Origin: Psychrobacillus antarcticus
Lineage (GTDB): Bacteria > Bacillota > Bacilli > Bacillales_A > Planococcaceae
Length of the DNA: 39,005 nucleotides
Direction: 5' to 3'
Assembly (NCBI RefSeq): GCF_029533155.1
Contig: NZ_JAIZDB010000040.1
Coordinates: forward strand, 1 to 39,005
Part shown: positions 1 through 9,510 of the stretch, one piece after another
Layout: each line of letters begins with the position of its first letter
Numbering within the stretch: position 1 is the first letter of the stretch
Notes under the pieces: model-generated
What the model saw: only the letters and a program-made list of their open reading frames with translations
The model's database searches: none
What the model was told of the DNA's origin: nothing
Position numbers and translations under genes: made by a program

Positions 1-1886
1 AAAATGAGTTGTTGTCACTAGAAAAAAGTAGCACACAGTTAGAGCAAAAGCTTTCGACAATAGTGGTAAATCTTCAAAATCAAAAGGAAATAAGTATAGG
101 ACAGAAGTTAGAAATAGAGAAACTAGAAGAACGAGTAGAACCATTAGATAGCAAAGTACAACAACTCGCTTTGCTACAAACGCAGCATAACAAGCTTCAA
201 GAATATAAAGTTGTTGACCAAGAGCTACATATGCTGACTACCGAAGAAACGAAACAACAGGGCAAGTTTGAACAATGTAAAGAGACTTATGAGGACATGG
301 AACAACGGTGGATAGAGAGTCAGGCCAGTATACTCGCATCCAAACTAGTAATGGGTGAGCCGTGCCCGGTATGTGGTAGCAAAGAGCATGCCATTACCCA
401 CACCGGAATAGATGAGCAGTTCGTTGATGAAAGTGCGCTTCGAATAGCAAAAGTAACATTAAATAAGGAAGAATCTACTTTATTAACCTTTAAGGCGAAG
501 AAAGAGACAGCGGAAGCCCAAATACAAAAAGTGCTCGTTCAATTGGAGGAGTACGAAGTAGATGCTGGATTAGTGGAGCAGGTAGAAACGGATCTGCTAG
601 ATTTGCAGAGAGAGGTTCAACAGGTTCGCCTAGAAAAAGAAACACTATCTTCATTAAAACATCCTTTTAAAGGGACTTTAGCCAAAGTTGAAAATTTAGA
701 ACAGGATAAACAAGAGGTCGAGGCATTATATAGGGAGCAGTCTAGCCAAGCGAAGCAAGCAAAAGCAGTATATGAATCAAAGCTTTCGACAATACCAAGT
801 TATATACCCACTTTACAAAATCTACAAACAGAAATTGCTACTGCGAAGAAACAAAAAGAACAATTGGAATTTGCGTGGGAAAATGCACAAAATACAATGA
901 AATCTTCTAATGATGCATGTACAACAACTATCTTAGCGCTGGAGCATACACATACGTCGTTACAGGAAGCAGGAGTAAAACGAGACAAAGCTCTAGTACA
1001 ATTCAAAGAATCTTTAAGCAAAGCCTCCTTTGAAACTTTAGAAGTATATTTAGCTGCTAAGCTTACAGAAGCAGAGCGGTCAGCCCTAAAAATACAATGG
1101 GAAGAATATAAACAAAGGCTGCATACATTAACAGAACAAGTTAGAGAAGGATATGTTCAACTCGAAAACAAAGTAAAAGTAGATTTGCCGCCTCTGGAAG
1201 TGGAGTTGCAACAGCTAAAGGAAGAATATGAAAAAGCATTAGCTACTAGTAATAGTACGAAAGAATACGTTAAAGCAGGTAAAGAAATAGAAGAAAAGAT
1301 TGCCTCTACTAGTGAACGAATCACATTATTAGAGGATCGGGTTCATCGAATTATGGACCTTTACGATATATTAAGAGGGCATAATCAGCTAAAAATATCA
1401 TTTGAGCGATATGTCCAAATTGAGTACTTAGAGCAAATTGTCCAGGCAGCGAACGAACGCTTAAAGCATATGTCCAGTGGCCAATTCCAACTGCTAAGAA
1501 GTGATAGACAAGAAACGCATGGCAAACAGAGCGGTCTTGGATTAGATGTATACGATGCTTATACGGGTCAAAAACGAGACGTAAAAACAATGTCTGGCGG
1601 TGAAAAATTTAATGCCTCTTTATGTCTAGCGCTAGGGATGGCAGATGTCATCCAAAGCTTCCAAGGGAACATCCGTATCGAGACGATGTTCATCGATGAA
1701 GGCTTCGGATCCCTCGATGAAGAATCTCTCCATAGAGCAATTGATACATTAATTGACCTACAAAAGTCAGGTCGTATGATTGGCGTCATCTCCCACGTAG
1801 CAGAGCTTAAAGCAGCTATCCCTGCTATTTTAGAAGTAGAGAAGCTTAAAGAGGGATATAGTAAGACTAGGTTTTTGATAAAATGA
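1..1886 (+). CDS. sbcC: SbcC/Rad50-type exonuclease ATPase subunit, 3' part only
   Basis: This is the C-terminal part of the ATPase subunit of the SbcCD nuclease, which cleaves hairpins and processes DNA ends during repair and replication. The reading frame is open to the left window edge (frame from base 3), so the N-terminal Walker A lobe lies outside; a full protein is normally about 1000 residues. Counting from codon 9, a long heptad-rich coiled coil is interrupted by a CPVCGS zinc hook (Cys 119 and 122) and continues to about residue 500. It is followed by the ABC signature SGGEKFNASL (about 527) and Walker B with D-loop MFIDEGFGSLDEES (about 560). All catalytic motifs of this lobe look intact. 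sbcD is expected just upstream, outside the window. Family assignment is secure. Confidence 0.95.
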   Translation, partial: NELLSLEKSSTQLEQKLSTIVVNLQNQKEISIGQKLEIEKLEERVEPLDSKVQQLALLQTQHNKLQEYKVVDQELHMLTTEETKQQGKFEQCKETYEDMEQRWIESQASILASKLVMGEPCPVCGSKEHAITHTGIDEQFVDESALRIAKVTLNKEESTLLTFKAKKETAEAQIQKVLVQLEEYEVDAGLVEQVETDLLDLQREVQQVRLEKETLSSLKHPFKGTLAKVENLEQDKQEVEALYREQSSQAKQAKAVYESKLSTIPSYIPTLQNLQTEIATAKKQKEQLEFAWENAQNTMKSSNDACTTTILALEHTHTSLQEAGVKRDKALVQFKESLSKASFETLEVYLAAKLTEAERSALKIQWEEYKQRLHTLTEQVREGYVQLENKVKVDLPPLEVELQQLKEEYEKALATSNSTKEYVKAGKEIEEKIASTSERITLLEDRVHRIMDLYDILRGHNQLKISFERYVQIEYLEQIVQAANERLKHMSSGQFQLLRSDRQETHGKQSGLGLDVYDAYTGQKRDVKTMSGGEKFNASLCLALGMADVIQSFQGNIRIETMFIDEGFGSLDEESLHRAIDTLIDLQKSGRMIGVISHVAELKAAIPAILEVEKLKEGYSKTRFLIK

Positions 1887-1921
1887 AAAAAGGGGAGTCT
1901 AGTGACAGACCCCCCTTTTCT
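1886..1921. terminator. Bidirectional terminator between sbcC and the M48 protease gene
   Basis: Arms AAAAAGGGGAGTCT and AGACCCCCCTTTTC face each other across a 6-nt loop, with one mismatch. A-rich and T-rich tails on either side fit termination of two convergent genes. Confidence 0.75.
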
Positions 1922-1935
1922 TATGCTTAATCTTT

Positions 1936-3240
1936 CTACCTATTTATAGTATTTAAAAATTCTTCCTCGCTATATACCTCAAGCATGTTTAAGGCAGAAT
2001 AGCCTTGTGGATCTTCGATTGTTGGATCTGCCCCATATTCATATAGTAGTGCAACCATCTCATAGTTTTCGTATTCCAATGCAGCAGTTAACGCATTGGA
2101 GTAATTATCAGATGTATTTGGATTAGCTCCAGCCTCCAATAATATCTCTGCTATCGCTATATTGTTTCCGTATATTGCATAATGAAGAGCAGTTGTTTGT
2201 TCTGAATCTATCTCTTCTAAATTAGTTCCACTAGATAGTAGATTATTAACTTCTTCTTCATCCCCATCTGAAACTGCTTCCATTAAGGGAGTTAATGTCA
2301 ATGGATAATCCGTACTTAAAGTGTCTTCCTCAGGAGATAGTTCACTAAAAATCCCCTCAGAAAATAAACTAGCATACGTGAAAGTACCGGCAGCAAATAA
2401 TGCTATGACCCCAATATAACCAACAAGGAAAATCCCAATGAATGCACCTAAACCAAGAGCGATTTTACTTGTGTTGGAGTAGTAATTTGGTGTGCCTTCT
2501 ATTTGCATAAAGTTCCCGACTGCTTGAATTCGTTTAGGTAAAAGCGGATGACTGGATAACACTTCGCTTAACCATACGGCAATATTCGATTCCGAATGAA
2601 TCTGTTCCAAATATGCGTCTTCGTTTACCTCTATGTATAACCTTTTTCCAACTCCAAGAATTGTAAGTGCCTGCTTAGCAGACATTCCATTTTGTATATA
2701 ATAGGCCGCTTCTCGATCACAGGTATATTCACATGATCTACTATATGCTTGCGAAAGAAATGGTATAAATTGAGCAGGCATGGTTAGAATACTTTTCCAC
2801 ACATGTCTCCTTTTTACATGAGAAAGTTCGTGAGCGATGATAAAATCGAGCTCCGCTTCTCCTTTTTCTCTAGCAAGCTCAAAAACTTCGGAATAAATAA
2901 CTACCATATTTCTTCCTAGAAATCTTGTTGCAAATGCATTAAATGCTCCTTCTGAATGAATAACAAACACATCAGGAACTTTTTTTAGGTTCATTTTTTC
3001 AGATAATGACACAACACGTGCGTATTCGTCTGGAAACTGTTTTTCGCTAATACGTATCCCATTGCCACGTATAGATCCGAGCATAATAACATTTGCGTAA
3101 AGCAAAAATGCAAAAAGAACTAGTAAGATAGCCATTCCAAATAAAGAAACGATAGCAAGTATGTATAATAACAAACTGAAAATAACGCTAATAACGAAAT
3201 AAGGTATTTCTCTATTAGAAGTTAACTCCCTCGATGACAA
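1936..3240 (-). CDS. M48-family membrane metalloprotease with C-terminal ankyrin repeats
   Basis: A membrane-anchored zinc protease of the HtpX/Ste24 (M48) type. Two N-terminal hydrophobic segments (about 13-34 and 35-55) precede the cytoplasmic-type catalytic region with HELSH (137-141) and the downstream SRSCEY motif, whose Glu171 is the likely third zinc ligand. A further hydrophobic hairpin lies at about 258-292. After an acidic linker, residues about 315-425 form three ankyrin-like repeats (TPLMEAVSDGDEEEV, TALHYAIYGNN, NALTAALEYENY and so on), which are absent from ordinary HtpX. The start is a TTG with GGAGGT 9 nt upstream; no ATG fits better. The gene stands alone, convergent with sbcC. 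The domain fusion suggests protein-guided substrate recruitment; this is inference. Family calls are strong, substrate unknown. Confidence 0.88.
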   Translation of the reverse strand: MSSRELTSNREIPYFVISVIFSLLLYILAIVSLFGMAILLVLFAFLLYANVIMLGSIRGNGIRISEKQFPDEYARVVSLSEKMNLKKVPDVFVIHSEGAFNAFATRFLGRNMVVIYSEVFELAREKGEAELDFIIAHELSHVKRRHVWKSILTMPAQFIPFLSQAYSRSCEYTCDREAAYYIQNGMSAKQALTILGVGKRLYIEVNEDAYLEQIHSESNIAVWLSEVLSSHPLLPKRIQAVGNFMQIEGTPNYYSNTSKIALGLGAFIGIFLVGYIGVIALFAAGTFTYASLFSEGIFSELSPEEDTLSTDYPLTLTPLMEAVSDGDEEEVNNLLSSGTNLEEIDSEQTTALHYAIYGNNIAIAEILLEAGANPNTSDNYSNALTAALEYENYEMVALLYEYGADPTIEDPQGYSALNMLEVYSEEEFLNTINR

Positions 3241-3394
3241 ATTAATTACCTCCCCATTATTACTTATTAACTTACCAAACTATGCTTTTCCCGTCAAATT
3301 CAGGAAGTTTTAAATAGGATAATAGCTATTATTTCGCATGCCTTTCACACAAATTCCCCTTTCATCATATTATTTTTACAAGAGGTGGTGAAAA

Positions 3395-4216
3395 ATGCAC
3401 GAAGAAAAAGAGGGCGAATTATACAATCCCTACGAAACGGAACAACAGGAATGGAAGAAGCGACAGATAAAAGAGCGTGGAAAGCAATTACTTACTATTA
3501 TTTCACCCATTTTCATTCTATTACTATGGGAAATTTGTTCGCGTACAGGTGTACTTGATATACGATTTTTCCCACCACCATCTGCCATTGTTTCTACGTT
3601 TTTTGAATTGATGACAAGTGGGCTGTTATGGACACATATTTCTGTCTCTTTATATAGAATAGCCGCTGGATTTTTGTTAGGAGTAATACCAGGAATAATC
3701 ATCGGGCTTCTAATGGGATTGTACGCCCCGATCCGTCATTTTATCTCGCCGATTGTCATGGCATTTATGCCTATTCCAACGTTGGCATTACTGCCGATTA
3801 TCATTATCCTTTTTGGTATTGGAGATTTTTCAAAAGTAGTTACCATTGCAGGAAGTGTATTTTTCCCAGTGGTCATCAATACAGTAGCCGGCGTGTTGAA
3901 TATAGAAAAAGTTCATTTAGATGTGGCCAAAAATTACGGAGCAAGTCCGACTGATTTCTTTCTCAAAATTGCATTCCCCGGAGCACTTCCCGTTATGTTA
4001 GAAGGAATTCAAATGGGGCAGGCGATTGCACTACTTACGATAGTCGCGGCTGAGATGATGGGTGCTACATCAGGTATCGGATATTTGATCTGGACCTCCT
4101 ATAAAGCATTTATGTTAAAAGAGATGTTCGTCGGATTGATCCTCATTTCTTTTTTTGGATTTATGTTTTCTCTTTTATTACGTGGACTACAAAGAAAAAT
4201 CGTCCCTTGGAGGTGA
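3395..4216 (+). CDS. ABC transporter permease, SsuC/TauC family
   Basis: Inner-membrane permease of a nitrate/sulfonate/taurine-type ABC importer. The 273-residue protein has a charged N-terminus (1-25), a hydrophobic segment at about 28-48 and then five or six membrane spans. The EAA-type cytoplasmic loop is visible as KNYGASPTDFFLKIAFPGALP (about 189-209), where the ATPase docks. The start is ATG after AGAGGTGGTG. It is the first gene of a permease, ATPase, binding-protein operon with only 4 nt to the next gene. Substrates of this family include alkanesulfonates, taurine and thiamine or riboflavin precursors. I see no sulfonatase, thi gene or clear TPP/FMN riboswitch nearby, so the substrate stays open. 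Confidence 0.88.
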   Translation: MHEEKEGELYNPYETEQQEWKKRQIKERGKQLLTIISPIFILLLWEICSRTGVLDIRFFPPPSAIVSTFFELMTSGLLWTHISVSLYRIAAGFLLGVIPGIIIGLLMGLYAPIRHFISPIVMAFMPIPTLALLPIIIILFGIGDFSKVVTIAGSVFFPVVINTVAGVLNIEKVHLDVAKNYGASPTDFFLKIAFPGALPVMLEGIQMGQAIALLTIVAAEMMGATSGIGYLIWTSYKAFMLKEMFVGLILISFFGFMFSLLLRGLQRKIVPWR

Positions 4217-4220
4217 TTAG

Positions 4221-5000
4221 ATGGACCAACCAGTGAAAATTACTATTGATAATCTAACGAAAGTATTTTATAAGAAAAACAATAGTGTCACAGCTATACA
4301 AAATATTACGTTAAATGTAGAAGAAGGTGAGTTCGTCTGTATAGTTGGTCCAAGTGGATGTGGAAAAACAACTTTGCTACGAATACTAGCTGGGCTAGAA
4401 CAGCCAAGTTCGGGTACATTCTCCATAGAATCAGATACTGACTTTCGACCGCTACAATCGATGGTCTTTCAAGAAAAAGGAGTCATTCCTTGGATGACTG
4501 TAGAAGAAAATGTTGCATTTGGACTTAAAATGCGTCATTTGCCCAAAGAATACGTTCGGAAACAAACCAATTATTACTTGAAAAAAGTCGGACTTACCAA
4601 ATTTTCGAAGTTATACCCAAAAGAACTCTCTGGTGGCATGAAGCAACGAATAAGCATTGCAAGAGCATTTGCAAATGACCCAGAAATACTACTAATGGAT
4701 GAACCATTTGCAGCTCTGGACGAACAGAACAAATTCATCTTACAGGAGGAACTACTTTCTATTTGGTCCGAAACGAAAAAAACGGTGATATTTATTACCC
4801 ATAGTATTGATGAGGCTTTGCTATTAAGCGATCGTATAGTGTTAATGAGCGCTCACCCAGGAGAAATAGTAGAAGAAATAAAAGTTCCTCTTCCAAGGCC
4901 TCGGACAATGGAGCAAGTTCGCGCGAATCTGGAAATGGCGGAGCAGTTTATAGCGATCTGGAATCACCTGCAACAGGAAGTTCAAAAATCTAGAAAGTAA
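4221..5000 (+). CDS. ABC transporter ATP-binding protein, SsuB/TauB family
   Basis: Cytoplasmic ATPase that powers the adjacent permease. The 259 residues show Walker A GPSGCGKTT (about 43-51), a Q-loop in SMVFQEKGVIPWMTV, signature LSGGMKQRISIARAF (about 138), Walker B ILLMDEPFAALD and H-loop FITHSIDEA. The length and the PW(M/L)TV motif after the Q-loop are typical of the SsuB/TauB/NrtD group. The start ATG has GGAGGTGATTAG just upstream and lies 4 nt after the permease stop, so translation is probably coupled. No defect is visible. Confidence 0.9.
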   Translation: MDQPVKITIDNLTKVFYKKNNSVTAIQNITLNVEEGEFVCIVGPSGCGKTTLLRILAGLEQPSSGTFSIESDTDFRPLQSMVFQEKGVIPWMTVEENVAFGLKMRHLPKEYVRKQTNYYLKKVGLTKFSKLYPKELSGGMKQRISIARAFANDPEILLMDEPFAALDEQNKFILQEELLSIWSETKKTVIFITHSIDEALLLSDRIVLMSAHPGEIVEEIKVPLPRPRTMEQVRANLEMAEQFIAIWNHLQQEVQKSRK

Positions 5001-5011
5001 GGAGGAAATAT

Positions 5012-6097
5012 GTGAAAAAGTGGGGATTTTTAATTGTGCTATCTTTTGTACTTTTACTAGGTGCATGTAGTTCTAAGGATAAGGACAGTACATCTAAAGG
5101 GAATGATGAGGTGAGTAAAGAAAATCCTTCAGGAGACCTTGCTCCGTTGGATAACAAGGTAAAGGTTGTTATTGCGGAGGATGGATCAGCCTCTGGTGCT
5201 GGATTTTATATCGCAAAAGAAAAAGGATACTTTGAGGAGTACAATATAGATGTAGAATTTGCTGTGTTCTCGAATAGTGATGAAATGTTGCCGGCCCTTG
5301 CTTCTGGAGATGTAGATATTGCAGGAGGAGTATCGACTGCGTCATTCTTTAATGCTATTGCACAAGGAATTGACGTGAAAATTATTGCAGATAAAGGGCA
5401 TAATGTTCCAGGAAAATCTTATTTTTCATTTGTTATTGGAAATCAAATGGTAGATGAAATAAAAAGTTATGAAGATTTTAAAGGTAAAAAAATTGCAATA
5501 TCGTCTAAAAACTCGATTGATGAATATATCTATTTGGAAATGCTGAAACATGCTGGATTAACATCTGAGGATGTAGAGCTTGTATTACTTGCAGATTTCG
5601 GAAGTATGCTAGGTGCAATTGAAAATGGATCGATTGATGCAGCGTTACAAATTGAACCTTTAATAGCACAAGGCATTAAAAATGAATTTCATCAGCGGTT
5701 TGGAGATGCGACGGATTATGCGCCAGAATCTCAAATCGCCATGGTTTTAGGCTCCCCACAATTTATGAGCGATAAAAAAGATGTATCTCTTCGGTTTATG
5801 GCTGCCTATTTAAAAGGGGTTCGAGACTATAACGATGCCTTTATCAAAGGGGAAAATAAAGCCGAGATTATAGAAATTATGACAAAGCATACGTCTCTAA
5901 AAGATACTGCGCTCTGGGAAGAAGTATTTGTAACTGGATTAGATCCGGATGGTAAAATGTTTTTAGATGATGTCTTAAAGCAATACAATGCATATAAAGA
6001 AAACGGAGCTATTAGTGGGGAAGTAGACTTTGATAAAGCGGTAGATACCTCGATGACAGAAAAAGCAGTAGAAATATTAGGAGCATACGAAAAGTAA
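5012..6097 (+). CDS. ABC transporter substrate-binding lipoprotein, NMT1/SsuA-like
   Basis: Extracytoplasmic solute receptor of the same transporter. The N-terminus is a lipoprotein signal peptide with lipobox LLLGAC (Cys about 19), then a charged Ser/Lys-rich linker. The mature part has the two-lobe pattern of NMT1/THI5-like and SsuA proteins: VVIAEDGSASGAGFYIAKEK, the GDVDIAGG loop, an F.GKKIAIS motif, and GSIDAALQIEPL before the second lobe. Translation starts at GTG 5012 after AAGGAGGAAATAT; the ATG two bases earlier runs straight into TGA, so GTG is forced. A strong terminator follows directly, closing the operon. The ligand cannot be named from sequence alone. Confidence 0.87.
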   Translation: MKKWGFLIVLSFVLLLGACSSKDKDSTSKGNDEVSKENPSGDLAPLDNKVKVVIAEDGSASGAGFYIAKEKGYFEEYNIDVEFAVFSNSDEMLPALASGDVDIAGGVSTASFFNAIAQGIDVKIIADKGHNVPGKSYFSFVIGNQMVDEIKSYEDFKGKKIAISSKNSIDEYIYLEMLKHAGLTSEDVELVLLADFGSMLGAIENGSIDAALQIEPLIAQGIKNEFHQRFGDATDYAPESQIAMVLGSPQFMSDKKDVSLRFMAAYLKGVRDYNDAFIKGENKAEIIEIMTKHTSLKDTALWEEVFVTGLDPDGKMFLDDVLKQYNAYKENGAISGEVDFDKAVDTSMTEKAVEILGAYEK

Positions 6098-6128
6098 AAC
6101 GTCCAGAAACTTGGACGTTTTTTTTTCA
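6096..6128 (+). terminator. Rho-independent terminator of the SsuABC-type operon
   Basis: Perfect 10-bp stem AAAACGTCCA / TGGACGTTTT with a 6-nt loop, followed by an uninterrupted T run. It overlaps the stop codon of the binding-protein gene. Confidence 0.9.
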
Positions 6129-6281
6129 AAGAATAAGATAAAGGCGAAAAACCGGCTATAACGTCATTTTCCCTGCTTTTCAGGGAATGTATAGGCGCAT
6201 GCACATTTCCCTGTACATTGTACTTTACTAGATTGGATATAATACAATGAAGGCAAGCAAGTTAAAAAAGAGGTGCGTAAA

Positions 6282-6734
6282 ATGGTAAATATTTTAGTGG
6301 ATGCAGATGGGTGCCCAGTAGTGGACCTGACTATTCAAGTGGCGAAAAAATATAAAATGAAAGTAACATTACTATGTGATACCGCACATTATATGCAACG
6401 AGAAGGAGCAGATACAATAATGGTATCTAAAGGAGCCGATGCCGTAGATTTTGTTCTAGTTAATAGAGTAAACAAGGGTGACGTAGTCGTGACGCAAGAC
6501 TATGGTTTAGCCGCGATGGTTTTAGCTAAACAAGGGTTTGCTATCGATCAAAACGGACGATGGTACACCCCTGGAAATATTGACCAGCTTCTCGATAGTC
6601 GTCATATATCCAAGAAAATTAGACAGGCAGGCGGTCGCTTGAAAGGACCAAAAAAACGTCAAAAAGAAGACAATGAAAAGTTTGAAGCAAGCTTCCATAA
6701 ACTATGCCAGCATGCTCTACAAGTCGGAAACTAA
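6282..6734 (+). CDS. yqxD: UPF0178 (DUF188) family protein, YqxD/YaiI
   Basis: Small cytoplasmic protein of the conserved UPF0178 family, whose fold is PIN-like but whose function is not established. The N-terminal ILVDADGCPV motif and the later VVTQDYGLAA and RLKGPKKR motifs are diagnostic. I place the start at ATG 6282: AGAGGTG ends 6 nt before it, while the in-frame GTG at 6273 lies inside that ribosome binding site. It makes a 150-residue product, normal for the family. It converges with the phosphodiesterase gene and their stop codons overlap by 3 nt, with no terminator between, so read-through antisense between the two is possible. Confidence 0.9.
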   Translation: MVNILVDADGCPVVDLTIQVAKKYKMKVTLLCDTAHYMQREGADTIMVSKGADAVDFVLVNRVNKGDVVVTQDYGLAAMVLAKQGFAIDQNGRWYTPGNIDQLLDSRHISKKIRQAGGRLKGPKKRQKEDNEKFEASFHKLCQHALQVGN

Positions 6735-7588
6735 CTCCCTTCTTTCAGCTCACTTAAGGCTGGACTATCTACGAAAATGCCGTTTGCATCAAGATTGAAT
6801 GCATTTTTCATATCTAGTTCAGTCTTTATAGTAAATAGGTGAACTTGCAAATCATTTAATTGTGCCTCATGAATAAATTCTCGGTCAACCAATTTTATAT
6901 TGACTCCAATTCCACTAGCATAAGTTTTTAATCGTTCATAATCAGATACGGATAAAGCAGCTTTCTCTTTGAAACTAAATAGTTGAATAAGAGGAAGCGC
7001 CGGCTCTAATGCATGAAAATTTGTTAAGCTATCTTCATTGAACGACTCCACAATTACTTTAGGTAGGTCGTTACCTTCTCGAATTAAATCATACCTTTTT
7101 AATAAAGCAAGAAGCTTTTCTTCCATTCCTTCATAAATAGGTGGTGACTTCAATTCGATATAATAGTTCACATCATCTCCGAAATGCAGAAAAATGTCCT
7201 CTAAAGTAGGCACTTCTTCGTATTCAAATTCTTTATTAGCTAAATCTGGGTATGCTTCATTAAACCAATTCCCTGCATTTAACTGTTTTAATTCCCTCAA
7301 AGTATACTCCTTTACAAATCCAGTACCATCCGTAGTACGATCCACCTTTTCATCGTGCATGGCAACTAGAACTCCATCCTTCGTCATTTGTAAATCTATC
7401 TCAATATAGTCAACACCTGCTTGCTGCGCTATTTCGTAGGCGATTATCGTATGTTCGGGTGCAATAGCAGAAGCCCCGCGGTGCGCGATGATTAAAGTTT
7501 TTTGAGTACCAATAGGCCGTATCTGATCCTGACTTACACATCCTGTAACTAAACATAGACCTACAAGTAATATGAAAATTACTCGCAT
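6731..7588 (-). CDS. Glycerophosphodiester phosphodiesterase, lipoprotein (GlpQ-like)
   Basis: Surface-anchored GDPD-family enzyme predicted to hydrolyse glycerophosphodiesters, or glycerophosphate polymers such as teichoic acid, to glycerol-3-phosphate and an alcohol. From ATG 7588 the protein has a lipoprotein signal (VIFILLVGLCLVTGC). Catalytic motifs follow: IIAHRGASAIAPEHT with the first catalytic His and Arg, YIEIDLQMTKDGVLVAMHDE with metal-binding Glu/Asp and second His, and YYIELKSP. A longer reading to 7645 exists, but AAGGAG lies 6 nt before ATG 7588, and the extension would bury the signal peptide. Length (285) is normal. It appears monocistronic. Confidence 0.9.
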   Translation of the reverse strand: MRVIFILLVGLCLVTGCVSQDQIRPIGTQKTLIIAHRGASAIAPEHTIIAYEIAQQAGVDYIEIDLQMTKDGVLVAMHDEKVDRTTDGTGFVKEYTLRELKQLNAGNWFNEAYPDLANKEFEYEEVPTLEDIFLHFGDDVNYYIELKSPPIYEGMEEKLLALLKRYDLIREGNDLPKVIVESFNEDSLTNFHALEPALPLIQLFSFKEKAALSVSDYERLKTYASGIGVNIKLVDREFIHEAQLNDLQVHLFTIKTELDMKNAFNLDANGIFVDSPALSELKEGS

Positions 7589-7789
7589 TAGATACTCCTT
7601 TCTTGTACAACAAATGGGTGAATGATACATATTAAAGGTACACATTAATTCTTAATGCGGCCTAAGTTAGTACATCTATTATTATGTATATTCAAATACA
7701 CGAGACCATATTTTAGAACTCAAACGAACATACTAAACGAACGATAGACATTATTTGTCCACTTATTATTTTTTAATAAAACTATCTAT

Positions 7790-7818
7790 TTAACATTTGA
7801 TGCGTTTTTTGGTATATT
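7790..7818 (+). promoter_or_regulatory. Likely sigma-A promoter of trhO
   Basis: TTAACA (7790) and TATATT (7813) are separated by 17 nt and lie 37 nt before the trhO start. Spacing and sequence fit the vegetative consensus; no experimental support. Confidence 0.5.
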
Positions 7819-7854
7819 ATACGGTGGACAAAATTAGAAAAGGTGGAGTAAAAA

Positions 7855-8802
7855 ATGGAAACAAATGCATACAGAGTATTACTTTACTATAAATATGTCC
7901 CGATTGAAGATCCGGTAACATTTGCGCAAGAACATCTTGCAGCATGTAAGGAACTTGGGTTAAAAGGGCGTATTTTAGTATCAGATGAAGGAATAAACGG
8001 AACTTGCTCAGGAACAATTGAACAAACTGACGCATACATGAACATGATGAAAGCAGACGAACGCTTTGCTGAAATGGTGTACAAAATAGATGAAGCAGAA
8101 GGACATGCCTTCAAAAAAATGCATGTTCGTCCGAAGAAAGAAATCGTATATTTAGGATTAGAAGAAGATATCAATCCAAATGAAATAACGGGACAATACC
8201 TCTCTCCAAAAGAATTTTTTGAACAAATGCAAGCAGAAGATACGGTAGTTATCGATGCTCGTAATGATTATGAATTCGATCTAGGTCATTTTCGCGGAGC
8301 AATTCGTCCAGAAATTCGCAACTTCCGTGACCTACCTGACTGGATGATAGAGAACAAAGAAATGTTCGAAGGTAAAAAAGTACTTACGTATTGTACTGGT
8401 GGGATACGTTGCGAAAAATTCTCTGGTTGGTTAGTAAGAGAAGGTTTTGAGGGTGTAGGTCAACTTCACGGCGGAATCGCAACGTACGCGAAAGATCCAG
8501 AAGTGCGCGGACAGCTTTGGGACGGTCAAATGTACGTATTTGATGAGCGCATAGCTGTGCCGATCAATCAAGTGGAGCATGTCGTTGTTGGTAAGGATCA
8601 TTTCACAGGAGAGCCATGTGAGCGTTATGTAAACTGCGCAAACCCTGATTGTAATGATAAAATATTATGCTCTGAAGAAAACGAACATAAGTATTTACGT
8701 AGCTGTTCCGATGAATGCCGTGTGCATCCAAGCAATCGCTACATCGTAGAACATAAATTATCTGAAGAAGAAGTAGAAGCTAGACTAGCTGCAATAAAAT
8801 AA
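7855..8802 (+). CDS. trhO: tRNA uridine(34) hydroxylase TrhO (rhodanese-like, YbfQ/YceA)
   Basis: TrhO family proteins carry out oxygen-dependent hydroxylation of U34 in certain tRNAs, a step in forming 5-methoxyuridine-type wobble bases. The 315-residue protein has the N-terminal acylphosphatase-like domain (about 1-100, with [14 protein letters not shown]) and a rhodanese domain with active-site loop [10 protein letters not shown] (catalytic Cys about 180). A Cys-rich tail ([11 protein letters not shown], then C in LCSEE and SCSDEC) probably binds a metal. The start is ATG after AGGTGGAG. A strong terminator follows, so the gene is a single transcription unit. Identification is secure. Confidence 0.95.
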   Translation: METNAYRVLLYYKYVPIEDPVTFAQEHLAACKELGLKGRILVSDEGINGTCSGTIEQTDAYMNMMKADERFAEMVYKIDEAEGHAFKKMHVRPKKEIVYLGLEEDINPNEITGQYLSPKEFFEQMQAEDTVVIDARNDYEFDLGHFRGAIRPEIRNFRDLPDWMIENKEMFEGKKVLTYCTGGIRCEKFSGWLVREGFEGVGQLHGGIATYAKDPEVRGQLWDGQMYVFDERIAVPINQVEHVVVGKDHFTGEPCERYVNCANPDCNDKILCSEENEHKYLRSCSDECRVHPSNRYIVEHKLSEEEVEARLAAIK

Positions 8803-8808
8803 TAAATA

Positions 8809-8846
8809 ATATCGCATGCCAATTTACTGGCATGCGATATCTTTTT
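8809..8846 (+). terminator. Terminator of trhO
   Basis: Perfect 12-bp stem ATATCGCATGCC / GGCATGCGATAT with an 8-nt loop and a following T run. Confidence 0.9.
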
Positions 8847-9359
8847 AGGCTATGTAAAAGTTAATGGTTGATTTTGTAGAAAAAACAAGAGTCGCCACTT
8901 TCACCCCAATCAATTAAATGAGTAGTACTAAACTAGGGGATATTGCATAGACTCTCGCTTAGATAAGAAGAGTAGTAGGAGTTAAATGTGGGGATAAAAC
9001 CTTCTGTTGAATGTAGGAATGAAATTGTGTTGGAAGGATGAAGATAGTAGATTTCCTTTTTTACTAGTGGAAATAAGGAAAAATAGTAAGTGTCTACCCA
9101 ATAAAGAAGCGAAATAGCGAACGAAATTGCATCTTCAGGCCCGCACGATGCGGGTCAGGCAGTCGTTGCGAAATGTTTTTTTATTTTGCGACGAGCTTTG
9201 CGCAGGAGCACCAAGAAGTCGCGTACTTAGACTGTCATCATCTCTCCTCAATTATTAGGATAGTATCTTTTCTCTAGTTACCCCAAAAATGAACTAACCC
9301 GTTTCTAAAAGTTGTAGAAGGGCGACGGACAGTTAATAGCCATAAGATTACCGAGAAAA

Positions 9360-9399
9360 AAAGATGCTGGTCGTGACTTCAGTCACGACCAGCATCTTT
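9360..9399. other. 18-bp hairpin inside repeat copy A
   Basis: AAAGATGCTGGTCGTGAC pairs perfectly with GTCACGACCAGCATCTTT across a TTCA loop. The matching hairpin in copy B differs at one stem pair (T-A here, G-C there), so pairing is preserved while the sequence changed. Confidence 0.85.
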
Positions 9400-9481
9400 A
9401 AAAAATCAAATGGTAATTATATAGCAATAAATCTGTACAAAGCCCTTCGAAAACAGTAGAAACAGGTTTAGATCCTAGAGG

Positions 9482-9510
9482 ACCGGGCGTTTTTTTGCCC
9501 GGTTTTCTTA
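9482..9510 (+). terminator. Terminator-like hairpin closing repeat copy A
   Basis: ACCGGGC / GCCCGGT stem with a T-rich loop and a TTTTC tail; identical stem in copy B. It could end a transcript that starts inside the repeat. Confidence 0.7.

Noticed and set aside
3319-3332. Perfect 14-nt palindrome ATAATAGCTATTAT upstream of the SsuC-like permease gene
   Set aside because: Short and AT-rich; such palindromes arise by chance, and no regulator is adjacent.
3241-3394. Possible riboswitch (TPP, FMN, S-box) before the SsuABC-type operon
   Set aside because: No conserved riboswitch core or terminator/antiterminator pair is visible in 150 nt.
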